Origin: Maea johnstoni
Lineage: Eukaryota; Annelida; Polychaeta; Spionida; Magelonidae
DNA length: 64,000 bases
Assembly: GCA_963942565.1 (NCBI GenBank)
Contig: OZ012688.1
Coordinates: 27,177,257-27,241,256, forward strand
Reading direction: 5' to 3'
Part shown: positions 34,321-44,000 of the stretch, piece after piece
How positions within the stretch are numbered: the stretch's first letter is position 1
Layout of the letters: the number at the start of each line of letters is the position of its first letter
Position numbers and translations under genes: made by a program
Notes under the pieces: model-generated
What the model was told of the DNA's origin: nothing
The model's input: the letters and a program-made list of their open reading frames with translations, nothing else
Databases searched by the model: none

Positions 34321-34536
34321 TTGTGCTGCTGGTCACTGATATTTTGAAAAGAAATTAGTTCTTGCTTATCTAATTTGGCCAATACAAAATGATTTAAAAG
34401 ACATGAAAAACGACTGAAACCCTGGCACAATTGGGTAATTCACCTGAGAGTACTCAACAGGAGCTTTGCAATGAATACCAACATGACAGGGTGTAGATGG
34501 TTTTCAAAAATCTTGGGTCCTTCAACATTGGAAGGC
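34313..34536 (+). mobile_element. Family A MITE with a 35-bp insertion
   Basis: Left TTATCCCTTGTGCTGCTGGT is separated from CTAATTTGGCCAATACAAA by unrelated sequence (TGATATTTTGAAAAGAAATT). The right end is reduced to ACATTGGAAGGCTGA. Confidence 0.75.
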
Positions 34537-34560
34537 TGACTCATTGCATCCCCACCGGCA

Positions 34561-34676
34561 CCCTACCAATGCTGAAGCGACTTTCGTCCAAAGCACAAGG
34601 ATGCAAAGATTTTTGGAAACCGTCTACACCCTGTCATGTTGGTATTCATTAGATAGCTCTAGCTGTGTACTCTCTC
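34561..34676 (-). mobile_element. Family A MITE, minus strand, half copy
   Basis: ACCCTACCAATGCTGAAG to TAGCTGTGTACTCTCT, then joined to a SINE tail. Confidence 0.75.
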
Positions 34677-34830
34677 CGCCAGGGCATGTGAGTAAGTTGC
34701 TAAGTGACTTGAGGTTAGGCGGTGGTTTTGCCGGGTACCCCGTTTTCCTTCATCACTTATAAGTTGCTAGTAATGACTTGGCAGCAAAACGGCAGAAAAC
34801 TCGCAAATATCAAAATTCCATAAAATTCGG
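34677..34830 (+). mobile_element. SINE family E, 3' tail only
   Basis: GCATGTGAGTAAGTTGC, GTGACTTGAGGTTAGGCGGT, GGTTTTGCCGGGTACCCC and GGCAGAAAACTCGC match the tail of the full-length SINE at 43796. The tRNA-like head is missing. Confidence 0.65.
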
Positions 34831-34908
34831 TATCTGTACGTATGGAATGTCATTTATGTTTTCTTTGATTTTATACTGATATTTTGATGTTTATTCTTTA
34901 TTTTTCAG

Positions 34909-34989
34909 GTGCGAATGCGAACATGCGTGACTACAGTGGCAAGAAGGCCAAGCAGTACCTGAAGAACTCGGCGTCGACGCGAGCACAAC
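34909..34989 (+). CDS. Sosondowah-like ankyrin protein, internal exon (end of ankyrin region)
   Basis: Exon of 81 bp between a TTTATTTTTCAG acceptor and a strong GTAAGC donor at 34990; phase 1 in, phase 1 out. It translates as (G)ANANMRDYSGKKAKQYL followed by KNSASTRAQ. The DYSGKKxxQYL block after a GANxNxRD turn is, to my knowledge, the hallmark of the last ankyrin unit in SOWAH/sosondowah proteins. SOWAH proteins carry an N-terminal winged-helix-like domain and ankyrin repeats; their biochemical role is poorly known. The upstream exons with the first ankyrin repeats are not seen and are probably left of the window or missed as short exons. If the donor is ignored, the frame continues 52 codons (RKRAVSLSHVELHPAL... 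to SCSNA) and stops at 35144, a possible retained-intron C-terminus. The family assignment rests on about 18 residues. Confidence 0.7.
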
Positions 34990-35144
34990 GTAAGCGCGCC
35001 GTTTCCTTGTCTCACGTAGAACTGCACCCGGCCCTGGCCTCGCGTAACAGCTATAACAAATCCCTCAGCCGTAGGGACTCCATAGTTCACGTTACGCTCA
35101 GCGAGAGCTGGCCAGAGGGACTAACCTCCTGCTCAAACGCCTAG
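34990..35144 (+). CDS. Possible read-through C-terminus of the Sosondowah-like exon
   Basis: Continuing past the donor at 34990 the frame stays open to TAG at 35142-35144, adding RKRAVSLSHVELHPALASRN, SYNKSLSRRDSIVHVTLSES and a short end. Codon third positions are GC-rich (CGT AAG CGC GCC) unlike the surrounding intron, and the sequence is Arg/Ser-rich like known C-terminal tails of ankyrin proteins. It could be true terminal coding sequence, making GTAAGC a chance match or an alternative donor. A 14-bp repeat array begins exactly at the stop. Confidence 0.4.
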
Positions 35145-35265
35145 AATAGTCGCCTAAAATAGTCGCCTGAAATAGTCGCCTAAAATAGTCGCCTAAAATA
35201 GTCACCTAAAATAGTCGTCTAAAAAAGTTGCCTAAAATAGTCGCCTAAAAATCTTCCTCAAAAAA
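35142..35265. repeat. 14-bp tandem array starting at the read-through stop codon
   Basis: Units of AATAGTCGCCTAAA with small changes, about eight copies. The first TAGAATAGTCGCC overlaps the stop codon. Confidence 0.9.
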
Positions 35266-36420
35266 TGTCCTCCAGTACAGCTTCTTATAGTATTGGTTCT
35301 GGAGTTTGAAGAGGAAGAGATTTTAACATTCCTTGTAGCATTTCGGTGAAAATGGTGTATAGGATATATGTCAGTGGGAAATTTACAAAAGCAGTTTTTC
35401 CTCTTTAAAAATAATACCCATGAAACTAAAAAGATTGCTGTGCCTTTAGATATTTTATATGCTGATCTCTTATTAAAAGTGTTTTTTTTTTAAATCAATG
35501 AAAAGAAATAGGCTCTCAGCAAATTCATTATTGACTCATATCCAAGGCACCTAGTGAAATTGATTGCTGATAAGATACAAGTCTTCAAAGCAAAAACTTT
35601 CACAAAATCCTTAGTGAATAATTTGGTGGTGGTCTATAACATGCTTATTTGTAAATAATGCTATTGCATATGATGCTTTTTTGGCTATTATTTGCACAAG
35701 CTATTCCTAGCTGTGTGTGAACAATCTTGATGCCATTTGTTTTTTATTCGGGACCTATGGCTGGAAAAGTATTGTTTATGATATCTAAACAGTATTACAG
35801 TGATTTTAGACTGGAAAAGCATTGTTTATCTAATCTTAAACCAGTATTACAGTGACATTTGATTGGAAAATAATCATTAACCTAATTAACCAGTATTACA
35901 GTGGCTTAAGTAGTATGTCTTAGTCAATGCTACTAATCAATTGATTTCTGAGGGAAATCACCTCTTTAAGGTTTGGTCCAATTATCACAATCTCAAAATA
36001 GGCCAAGTTACTTAGTGGTTAAACCAACATATTGACATGTCTCAGTATATGTGTTTGGTCTATATATGTATGGACATAAGTGGGATTGATTATTCTGTTT
36101 TATAATGGAATACTTTATACCATGATTGAATATTACTGAGTAATCGTTTAAGCATATCAGATTGGTAAAATATTAAAATCTTTAATAGGAAATGAAGTCT
36201 TGATCTAGGGAATATTGGTTAAAGAGAGAATCCACATTTGAAATTGCTAGTGGTCAAGTTAATTCCAAACTCAATTTACAAACCTCTTTTCTTTCATTTA
36301 CCTTGCCTCCGGACCCTCCCAATTTGCCTGGTACAGGTTTCTGGAAGCACAGCCAGCTTTGCAAGTTCCAAAAAGGATTATGAAAACAATTGCATCCCTT
36401 GTGTGTGGGGGGGGGGGGGG
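35266..36420. other. AT-rich intron or 3' UTR with a three-copy 60-bp repeat
   Basis: At 35755-35910 the block GCTGGAAAAGTATTGTTTAT ... CAGTATTACAGTG occurs three times with about 60-bp spacing. No other structure is recognised. A G-run lies at 36408-36420. Confidence 0.5.
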
Positions 36421-36545
36421 CTGCCCTGATAGCCTAGTGATCGAAAGCACTGCCTCTGAATGCTCGCACTCTCTCACCACTGCCAAAAGTCTTGGTACTA
36501 GTCCAGCTTGAGGCATGTGAGAAAGTTTCCTATGACTTGGTGCGT
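36421..36545 (+). mobile_element. SINE family E, head and start of tail
   Basis: CCCTGATAGCCTAGTGATCG (A-box-like) to CTAGTCCAGCTTGAGGCATG and TGAGAAAGTTTCC. The B box is degenerate. Confidence 0.6.
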
Positions 36546-36548
36546 TGA

Positions 36549-36650
36549 GGGCTACCCTGATAGCCAAGTGATCTATGGCATTGCCAATGATTGCTTGCAG
36601 TCACCACTTCTCTCATCTCTTACCACTTCCAAAAATAAATGTGAATTCTC
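36549..36650 (+). mobile_element. SINE family E, head, tandem to the previous one
   Basis: ACCCTGATAGCCAAGTGATC starts a second head 128 bp after the first, with TCTCATCTCTTACCACTTCC after it. It ends without the tail. Confidence 0.55.
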
Positions 36651-37907
36651 TCTTTAAACGATAGGGGGTGTTTATAATACCTGGTTGTGGAAACTGCTTC
36701 AATTTACCTAGTAGTAATTGATTTGTGTTGATTTTAATAATAACATTTTTGTCTTACTAATAAACTGTGGTGTTTCTTGTATACCACTGTCTGGACTATG
36801 CATAGGCTAATGTATTATAATGTAAGCTTTTTCTCATTTTATTGAAACTGCAATCCATTTTGGCATATGATCATTTTCGATTACCTTTTTAGGTTATTTT
36901 TTGCTACTGTCAATCCACATTGTTGCCATCAAGGAGTGATAGTAATTATTTTTGTTAGATATGGTTTTCTTGAAAACAAATTGTATTCAAAACTTTACAT
37001 GCAAAAAAGTCACATTCTCAAGGAACTTATAAAGGCCAACTTCAAACCACCAAACCCGTAATTAACGCTTAAAATTATCTAATTTGTATGTATTGATTTT
37101 GAAAGATGGTTCCTATGTACTTTCCATTCCTGCTAGAATTAGAATGGGCAAAATTGAAAAATAAACACTCAATATCGTGAAGGATAAGCTAACATTTGAT
37201 ATATTTGCCTGACATTTCCAATATCAATTGTTTAGGTACTTACATTTATTTGAATTTGTGATCATCTATCCAGTCTGTGTGACAATAATGAAATTATTTA
37301 CCCACTTATACCCTTTATAAATTTGTTTTATTCTATAAACTAAAAGAAGAAAAAGACAACAGTAGAAAAGATATTACATTTTGCTTAACTATGAATATCT
37401 GGGAAACGAATCTCAACTGAAATTTTGAAAAGAAATGTTTGCCTACTGTTTCCTTTTATCCTTTTTCTTTTAATATTCTGGTGAAGACATACATATATAT
37501 CATAACCTGATATTAGGTTATTGTTAATGATGGCAAATATCTCTTTTTTCCTACTGCTGAACAACTTTTTCAAAAATAGATATCCCTTTAAAGACACCTT
37601 GATGTAGAAAGGGTTTAAGTACAAAGAATTAATTGTTCTTTAACCAATTTCTTTTTCTTTTAGAATTTGGTGAATATTTGATCACAGATTTGAAAATATT
37701 TTGATTAGTTTCATGTTATATGTGAAATGTATCTAACATATCATTGTTTATCTAACACTTGTTTTAGGATGCTTAATTAATTGCCTAACATTGTGTGTAA
37801 TCTATATGTTTAACATATCATTCCATTGCTTTCTGTTGCTTTACCTTATAGTCTATCCAATCTGGATTCGCGTATTGTGAACATGTTTTTATATTTTACG
37901 GTGGTAG
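36651..37907. other. AT-rich intron, nothing recognised
   Basis: Includes AATAAA words at about 36760 and 37163, which could serve as poly(A) signals for a read-through transcript, but there is no supporting evidence. Confidence 0.35.
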
Positions 37908-38023
37908 TCCCGATTCTCGAAAGACTGGTCAGACAATGTAGCTTACCGGCGCAAGCCTCCCGTCGCCGTAGTAGTCTGAGTAAGCCACTCATTAGCGCCC
38001 CCTCTGGCGTTCGCAAGAACTAA
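37908..38023 (+). CDS. Candidate alternative terminal exon of the Sosondowah-like gene
   Basis: A GC-richer patch within AT-rich intron. An acceptor TTTACGGTGGTAG at 37907 would give phase 1, matching the donor at 34989, and would encode (L)PILERLVRQCSLPAQASR, then RRSSLSKPLISAPSGVRKN and a TAA stop at 38021. Arg/Ser-rich residues and CGT/CGC codons resemble the tail after the ankyrin exon. The pyrimidine tract is weak (GTTTTTATATTTTACGG), and an alternative acceptor CTTTACCTTATAG at 37851 leads to stops in the required phase. It may be an alternative last exon or a conserved non-coding patch. Confidence 0.4.
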
Positions 38024-38725
38024 ATTCTTCATAAAAATGTGCTTCCATGCCTGCCTCAAATGCTTGAACTCTGAAATGGCTGCTATATAACTGATTTATA
38101 TGTCACTGAAATGTATTCTTACCAAAGATATTTTTTCAAAAAATAAGAGAGAGTCAGTGATCATGCATGTATGTTTTATCAGAAGACATTACCCTTTTCT
38201 TGTGGGTAAATTAACTTGATTAATGATTTTCATTGATATTTTTATGTAGGTATCTAAAAACCTTTTTAAACATTATTTTTGATTAAACCACCAACTTTTG
38301 AGTAGGTAACAAAATATTTAGTCTTACTTTTCATCAAGTGGCAAAAGCAATTCTTCACGAAAAAATTTATATGATAAATAAGTTATCAGCATGGATAAGA
38401 TTAGCATAATATGCTGTTTTCTATATACTGAGTCTGATTGTGTCCCTATGTATAGTTAAGTGGATGACAGATGACAGCTTTTGTTTTCTGTATGATATTA
38501 TACCTGAACATATTGTGCAATATTTTATATAAAGCTATATAAACGTTGATTACTACTTGTGAGTTTGCGTTCTCTGTGCGTCTGATATATGTATGTACTT
38601 ATCTTGTGTCTTCTGTCTGGTGAAACTCTCTACCCTTAAATTGTGAATAACAATTTATGCTAAAAATGAAGTATTCTCATTCTCTGCAAGTCACATCCAG
38701 GTACATCTAGACTAAGAAAATATTC
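38024..38725. other. AT-rich intron, nothing recognised
   Basis: No repeat family or exon seen. It would be the 3' UTR if the 37908 exon is terminal. Confidence 0.35.
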
Positions 38726-38729
38726 AAAA

Positions 38730-39295
38730 TAAGAAAGGGAAACTTTTCAAGTGGCGATTTTAAAATTTACAAAAAGAAAAAGAAAATCACGAGGTTATTT
38801 TGTATAGTGTAAGAATGTACCAATTGTGAAGCACTTCCGGACTTAAGAAAATATTCCAAAAAGAAAAAAAAAGGTAATTTTTAAAGTGGTGATTTTAACT
38901 CAGTGAGATTTCTGTTACACCCATACTAAGGAATATATATGCTAAATATTGACCTAATGGTCTTTTCAGCCTAGAAATGAAATTTAAAGCTTTTTTTTGC
39001 AAGGAAAAAGGAAAAGGAAAGAGGTAAAATTTTCAATTGGTGATTCGAACTCCATGAGATTTCTGTTACACTCTATATATGCTTAATATTGACCTTATGG
39101 TCATTTCAGCCTAGTTCCTAAACCTAAAGCATGTTTTTTGCATTAAGAAAAAGAAAAGGAAAAGTTTTCAAGTGGTGATTTTAACAGTGATATTTCTGTT
39201 ACACCCAGACTAAGGAAAATATATGCTAAATATGGACCTGATAGTCATTTGGGAATAGTACCTTAACAGCTAAACCTAAAGCATGTTTTTGGTGG
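38730..39295. repeat. Four-copy degenerate tandem repeat, about 130-155 bp
   Basis: TTTTCAAGTGG(T/C)GATTTTAA, GAGATTTCTGTTACAC, CTAAATATTGACCT, GGTCATTTCAGCC and AACCTAAAGCATGTTTTT recur in order, separated by an AAGGAAAAGGAAA purine tract. Confidence 0.85.
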
Positions 39296-39311
39296 TTTTC
39301 TTTGCACTGTA

Positions 39312-39566
39312 AAGGTGCATTCTGCATTGAGGCTTTTAACCCTGCTGGTGGCTAATTTTTCTAGTACAAAATGATGCAAAAAAGCTGAAAAATGACTTTA
39401 ACCCTTGCAAATGGGTACTCATCTGAGAGTGCTCAGCGAGTGCTTTCTAATGAATACCTACATGACAGGGATAAGATTGTTTTCAAAAATCTCTGCGTCC
39501 TTGTGCTTTGGACGAAAGTAGCTCCAGCATTGGAAAGGATAAGGCGTATTCAGCATTGAGGCTTTT
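39312..39566. repeat. 26-bp direct duplication abutting both ends of a family A MITE
   Basis: 39312-39337 (AAGGTGCATTCTGCATTGAG plus GCTTTT) and 39541-39566 (AAGGCGTATTCAGCATTGAG plus GCTTTT), three mismatches in 26. Outer borders read TAAAGG and TTTTGATA. Confidence 0.8.
39336..39542 (+). mobile_element. Family A MITE between duplicated flanks
   Basis: Left TTAACCCTGCTGGTGG (a few bases shorter than usual), right AGCATTGGAAAGGATAA. Confidence 0.85.
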
Positions 39567-39574
39567 GATAGTAG

Positions 39575-40095
39575 CATTGGAATGACGACGATGGCAGCAA
39601 GAGCGAGAACGGTTCTCTAATCCAGACACTTCATTGATGTATCCAGCGCGTCTCAACCCGAACAAACATTTCCATCATAATAAAAAGGAGCACGCAAACA
39701 CTGGAGCTAAGGACGCGATTATCCGCCACTATCCTCGACTATTATGAGAGACGGCTAATATATTCCTGGCCATGTTCAGTCCCGTGATGAGTTGTACAGC
39801 GCTATTTGCGCAGCCAGGAATTATTTGCGGTTTTATGAGTGTGCGCTCTTTTTGTTGCTAAGCTGGAGGAGAGTGTAAAGATGGGCAGGGCTTAGAGCGG
39901 GATTAGATTCTTACAAGTTATTGGAGACGATTTTTTGTGGCGGTTAAGTGGAGCATACACATGCCTTTTGAAGCCAAGCCCCCTTCAAACATAGCCATTG
40001 GACGAGTTCAATGGCGGGCCGACACGATTTTTATACAGCGCTGCAGAAAATCATTCATTTCGGGATTTTGAGAGGAAGTCGCTAAAATTCATAAA
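39575..40095. promoter_or_regulatory. Unique island 15, candidate enhancer
   Basis: Unrepeated. GAGACGGCTAATATATTCC, CAGCGCTATTTGCGCAGCC, GGAATTATTTGCGGTTTTATG, ATGGCGGGCCGACACGATTT and AAATCATTCATTTCGG. The word ATGGCGGGCCGAC also occurs in island 17 (46009), a rare shared 13-mer. Confidence 0.4.
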
Positions 40096-40740
40096 TGAAG
40101 TATTATTTGAGTAACTGTTTATCTTCCGATGCAATTTTTTTCTAAATGTTTAAACTTATGCATTCAAGGTCGGTAGAATTTTGCAACGTAAATCTGGAGA
40201 AGCAAGATGAAAGAACCTCATTGGTTGGCTATATTACTTCAGTTTGACACCTAACACCTACAGTTCTCAATCAAACACATGTGTACACGATGTTTGATAT
40301 CAAATATTCTCAGTGTATCATGTATTGATCCCTATGATTAAAGGACATCAATAATTTCTTTTCTACATCTTGGTGATTGTATTAATTGTAATTTTAAAAG
40401 GTTAAATGTTTTTGAGCTGTTATTTTTGTCAGTACAGTGCTGCCATCTTGCGGTTTTATCAAACACTTTTAAATGATCATGAAGTTTTTGGGAGATATTC
40501 TATAAATGTGCCTATACTTTGTGGAGCTCCTTCCATCAATGTTGGATACTTTTTCGCAGTTTCTGAGTTGTTGTTGTTAAGATTTCCTAATATAATATGG
40601 CCATCCATTTGAGTATTTGGTAGCAAACAGCTACATATAGCTATTGTCAGTATCTAGAGAGAGTTGTACTTTTTCTTGCATTGCAGAATCTAACAACTAA
40701 GTATTAAAAGCAGGCATTAGGTGCAATAAATCAAATTGTT
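40096..40740. other. AT-rich intron, nothing recognised
   Basis: A 68-codon + frame (40406-40612) has no domain or splice context. Confidence 0.35.
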
Positions 40741-40742
40741 TG

Positions 40743-40891
40743 CAAAAATTCTGAAAAATGACTGAAACCCTGGCACATGGGTACTCATCTGAGAGTGCTC
40801 AGCATGAGCTTCCCTATGAATACCAACATGACAGGGTTTAAATGTTTTTTAAAAAAACTTTGTTTCCTGGTGCTTTGGAAAAAAGGGTTAA
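40743..40891 (+). mobile_element. Family A MITE, left end missing
   Basis: Starts in GCAAAAATTCTGAAAAATGA and ends GGAAAAAAGGGTTAA, with a shortened right part. Confidence 0.75.
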
Positions 40892-41320
40892 CGGTATCCA
40901 ACCCTAGACATGAATATACATGTAGCAGTGTGGCATGTAAGAAAAAAAGTCTGGGGACAAAGGCTGAAGATGAATGCATCCAGTAATAGGTGCTGCCATA
41001 AACTGAAGCCCAACGGCAAGCCAACAAAAATAGCTGTGTAAATTGCTGTATTTTGCAATAAAGTTGTAATGGAACATGTTTTTCCGCATCTTCTCGGGCG
41101 ACATAGGGCACAAGGTCCTAATAGAGAAATTGCAAGGGTATCTGATAAAAATTTACTGAGAAATGCAACTCTAAGTGGCACCGAATGGGCCCCGGTGGCA
41201 GAGTGGCAAAATAGCGGTGTAAATTGCCGCTCAGAATTACTGAGGGTACACGCTTACCATCAGAGAGAGCACGGGAGCGTTATGTACGTTACGCACTAAC
41301 AATGTTATAGCATCTTCAAG
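40892..41320. other. Non-coding stretch, overlapping frames on both strands
   Basis: Frames of 69-108 codons overlap in several phases. AGTGGCACCGAATGGGCCCCGG gives a small GC-rich patch. Not called. Confidence 0.35.
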
Positions 41321-41324
41321 AGGG

Positions 41325-41920
41325 TAATGTGGTGTCACATGACTAGATTGTACCACAACACCCTAGAGAGGGGTATGGCACCCTTTCTGTCAGTGTCACA
41401 TGCCTAGGTTATACCACAACACCCTTAAGAAGGGTATGGCACCCTTTCTGTCAATGTCACGTGACTAGGTTGTACCTTAGCACCCTAAAGAGGGGTATGG
41501 CACCCTGACTAGATAGTGCCCTAGCACCCTAAAGAAGGGTATGGCACCCTTTCTGTCAGTGTCACATGATTAGGTTGTACCTTAGCACCCTAAAGAGGGG
41601 TATGGCACCCTGACTAGATTGTGCCCTAGCACCCTAAAGAAGGGTATTGCACCCTTTCTGTCAGTGTCACGTGACTAGGTTGTACCTTAGCACCCTAAAG
41701 AGGGGTATGGCACCCTGACTAGATTGTGCCCTAGCACCCTAAAGAAGGGTATTGCACCCTTTCTGTCAGTGTCACGTGACTAGGTTGTACCCTAGCACCC
41801 TATAATGAGGGGTATTGCACCCTTTCTCTCACTTACATCCTCAGGAGGCCCAGGGGCATGTCACATGACTAGGTTGTACCCTAGCACCCTGAAGAGGGGT
41901 ATTACACCCTTTCTCTAAGC
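41325..41920. repeat. Nested minisatellite with CACGTG/CACATG boxes
   Basis: Units built from GTGTCAC(A/G)TGACTAGGTTGTACC, TAGCACCCTAAAGA(G/A)GGGTAT and GGCACCCT. Basic spacing is about 35-70 bp with a larger 120-bp order: a long unit containing TTTCTGTCAGTGTCACGTG alternates with a short unit containing TGACTAGATTGTGCC. Confidence 0.9.
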
Positions 41921-41934
41921 GGGTATACAATATA

Positions 41935-42076
41935 AATTCACAAAATATAGGAAGGAGAGTTGTATGCTGATTTCTGATGAACTTTCCTTCAAATATTGTA
42001 CAACATATGTATCCTTCAGAGAGATATCACCTATAAGTAGTTAGGACTTTTTTGTCCGCCGATGGCATGAATGGGT
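41935..42076 (-). mobile_element. Family B MITE, right part
   Basis: GGAAGGAGAGTTGTATGCTG to GATGGCATGAATGGGTTA, directly joined to family A. Confidence 0.7.
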
Positions 42077-42277
42077 TATGCTGCTGGTGGCTAAGTAATA
42101 CAAAATAATGCAAAAAACCTAAAATGTGACTGAAACCCTGGCACTTGGGAACTCATCTGAAAATGCTCAGTGAGATATATCCAATAAATAGCAACATGAC
42201 AGGGTTTATATGCCTTTTCAAACAGTTTAGTGTCCTTGTGCTTTGGTAGAAAGTAGCCCCTGCATCGGAAGAGTTAA
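42073..42277 (+). mobile_element. Family A MITE sharing its left border with family B
   Basis: GGGTTATGCTGCTGGTGG at the left; right GCATCGGAAGAGTTAA. Confidence 0.8.
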
Positions 42278-42469
42278 GTTGACAATCTTCCAAAACACCT
42301 GTACGTTTACTATTGAAAAGTGGTATGGACCACCTTGGGAACGTCGGCCTAATTTGAAGGTACATATGTTATGAGAGTGCCGTGTGGCTATGGTGGTTAT
42401 GACAATATGAAGGTGTTGAGAATCATGTACTGGTGGGAAATACAATTATCACTCATACTAATTACATGG
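42278..42469. other. Short unrepeated stretch
   Basis: Nothing recognised. Confidence 0.35.
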
Positions 42470-43515
42470 CCACGTATGTCCCGGTGTCGCAAGTGCGATG
42501 TTCCTCACTTCATTTCGGTGTAATCCGATTTGCCCCGCCTGATTCGCTATCTTGAGATTGCCCGGGCGAATTGTGGTGCAAATTAAACTCCCATGAAACG
42601 GAGTCGCAGGAGCAAGTTGTCAGGGTTGGGCTACCCTATGTTTCATCATTACCGATCTGATTGTATTAAACAACACTCCCGTGGCTGCTCCCTCCGTAGT
42701 ATATATCAACCCGGGCTCGTTCCGGACATCGCCATCTGTATGGGAGCAGTAATTATTTAATTTAGCACCGTGCTATCCATCAGTGATAATTGAATCTCCC
42801 CCCTCTCATTTCCCCGATCGGCCTCCTCGCTCCTTCATCAGAATTTCACCGGGATGCTCGCTCGTGTATTTACTCGAGTAACGAGTTTCGAGACAAACCA
42901 AACTGGAGATGGCTCCCGCGACCATGATAAGAGCGATCCCCCAATTGACTGGCAACACACACTCCACAAAAACCTAATTTATTAAGCGATCGCTTTAATT
43001 AAATTATTTTTGTTCGCTTGCCACGCGGGTCGTGTGCGCCAATAGGGCTGACTTTATGGCCGCGGCGAAATGAACACGGCTTAATGATCTCGTAGCTCAC
43101 TGCAAACATTCCGCAATAGATACATCCAATCTTTATTAATTTCGCACAAATCTTGATTGTGGCCGTGCTTGCTGAAATAACACGGGCGTGTATTATCATG
43201 ACTTACGATATCGACGCCCATTATTGCAGCTACCCCTAGCCTGTAAGCACATGTTATTTTACCTCCCTACAAATTAATAATAACAAAAAAAAGCCAACTC
43301 GCTGATCCGTGCGAGAATTGGAAAACTTGCTTGACCAATAGCGGCGCAGGTTGTAGGACAATGTTTTCGCCTGCACGGGGAGCAGCAATGATTTGTTTAA
43401 CACTGTTCATTTCCGTTAGTAAAGAGACGAGGTGTTTTTTGTACGAGTCAGACATGTGTCGCACGAGAAAGGCGGCTTTCTGCTCGGAATGACGATGCGG
43501 AGACCAAGTTAATTG
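42470..43515. promoter_or_regulatory. Largest unique island (about 1 kb), candidate enhancer cluster
   Basis: A kilobase free of every repeat family and microsatellite in this window. It mixes CpG words with homeodomain cores: GGTGCAAATTAAACTCCC, GGAGCAGTAATTATTTAATT, TAATTTATTAAGCGATCGC, AAATTATTTTTGTTCGC, CACGGCTTAATGATCTCG, and AGACCAAGTTAATTGATTTG. AAGCGATCGCTT (42984-42995) is a 12-bp palindrome. Minus frames of 65-66 codons are not convincing. In the Sowah context this is the best single candidate for a long-range Irx enhancer. Confidence 0.5.
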
Positions 43516-43540
43516 ATTTGTGCTTTTGCTTTGTTAGGTT

Positions 43541-43795
43541 AGTAGGACCTTAGATGAATAAAAGAATGGATATGTAGTGAGAGACCAAGTACTATATATG
43601 CTATAGTGAAGGACTGGCTATGCCAGGGGTCTCGAATCTGGCCTAAGCGTGAGGTCATTAGGAGACAAAGACCAATGAGCGCTCCTGTGTAGTTTATATT
43701 TCAGAGACTGCAGGACTCAACGTTTGGGCTATTCGCCACCGCCAGCCTGTTCAGGTTGGTTTTGTATCCACTTTTTATTCATCTAAAGTAGGACC
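43541..43795 (+). mobile_element. Family D MITE with 9-bp target duplication
   Basis: Element 43550-43786, left TTAGATGAATAAAAGAATG, right TTTTTATTCATCTAA. It is flanked by AGTAGGACC on both sides (43541-43549 and 43787-43795), an exact 9-bp duplication. A 9-bp target site fits Mutator-like elements, though the short terminal repeats (about 15 bp) are atypical. Sequence between ends is non-coding. Confidence 0.85.
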
Positions 43796-44000
43796 TGCCC
43801 TGATGGCTGCCTTGTGATCTTAGGCATTGCCACTGACTGCTAACTGCCTCTCACCACTGCCTGGGTTCAAATCCAGGCTAGGGTGTATGTGAGAAAGTTG
43901 CAGTGACTTAGGGTTAGGCAGTGTTTTCTGCCAGGGTAGTCTGGTTTCCTTCACCACTAACGACTGGCTAGTGAAAAAATCAAAATTTGAAATTGTTAGG
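43796..44000 (+). mobile_element. SINE family E, full length (tRNA-derived)
   Basis: The head CTGATGGCTGCCTTGTGATC is A-box-like and GGTTCAAATCC at 43864-43874 is a canonical pol III B box. The tail has GTGAGAAAGTTGCAGTGACT, TAGGGTTAGGCAGTG, TCTGGTTTCCTTCACCAC and an end AAAAATCAAAATTTGAAATT. It lies directly after the target duplication of the family D copy. Confidence 0.8.
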
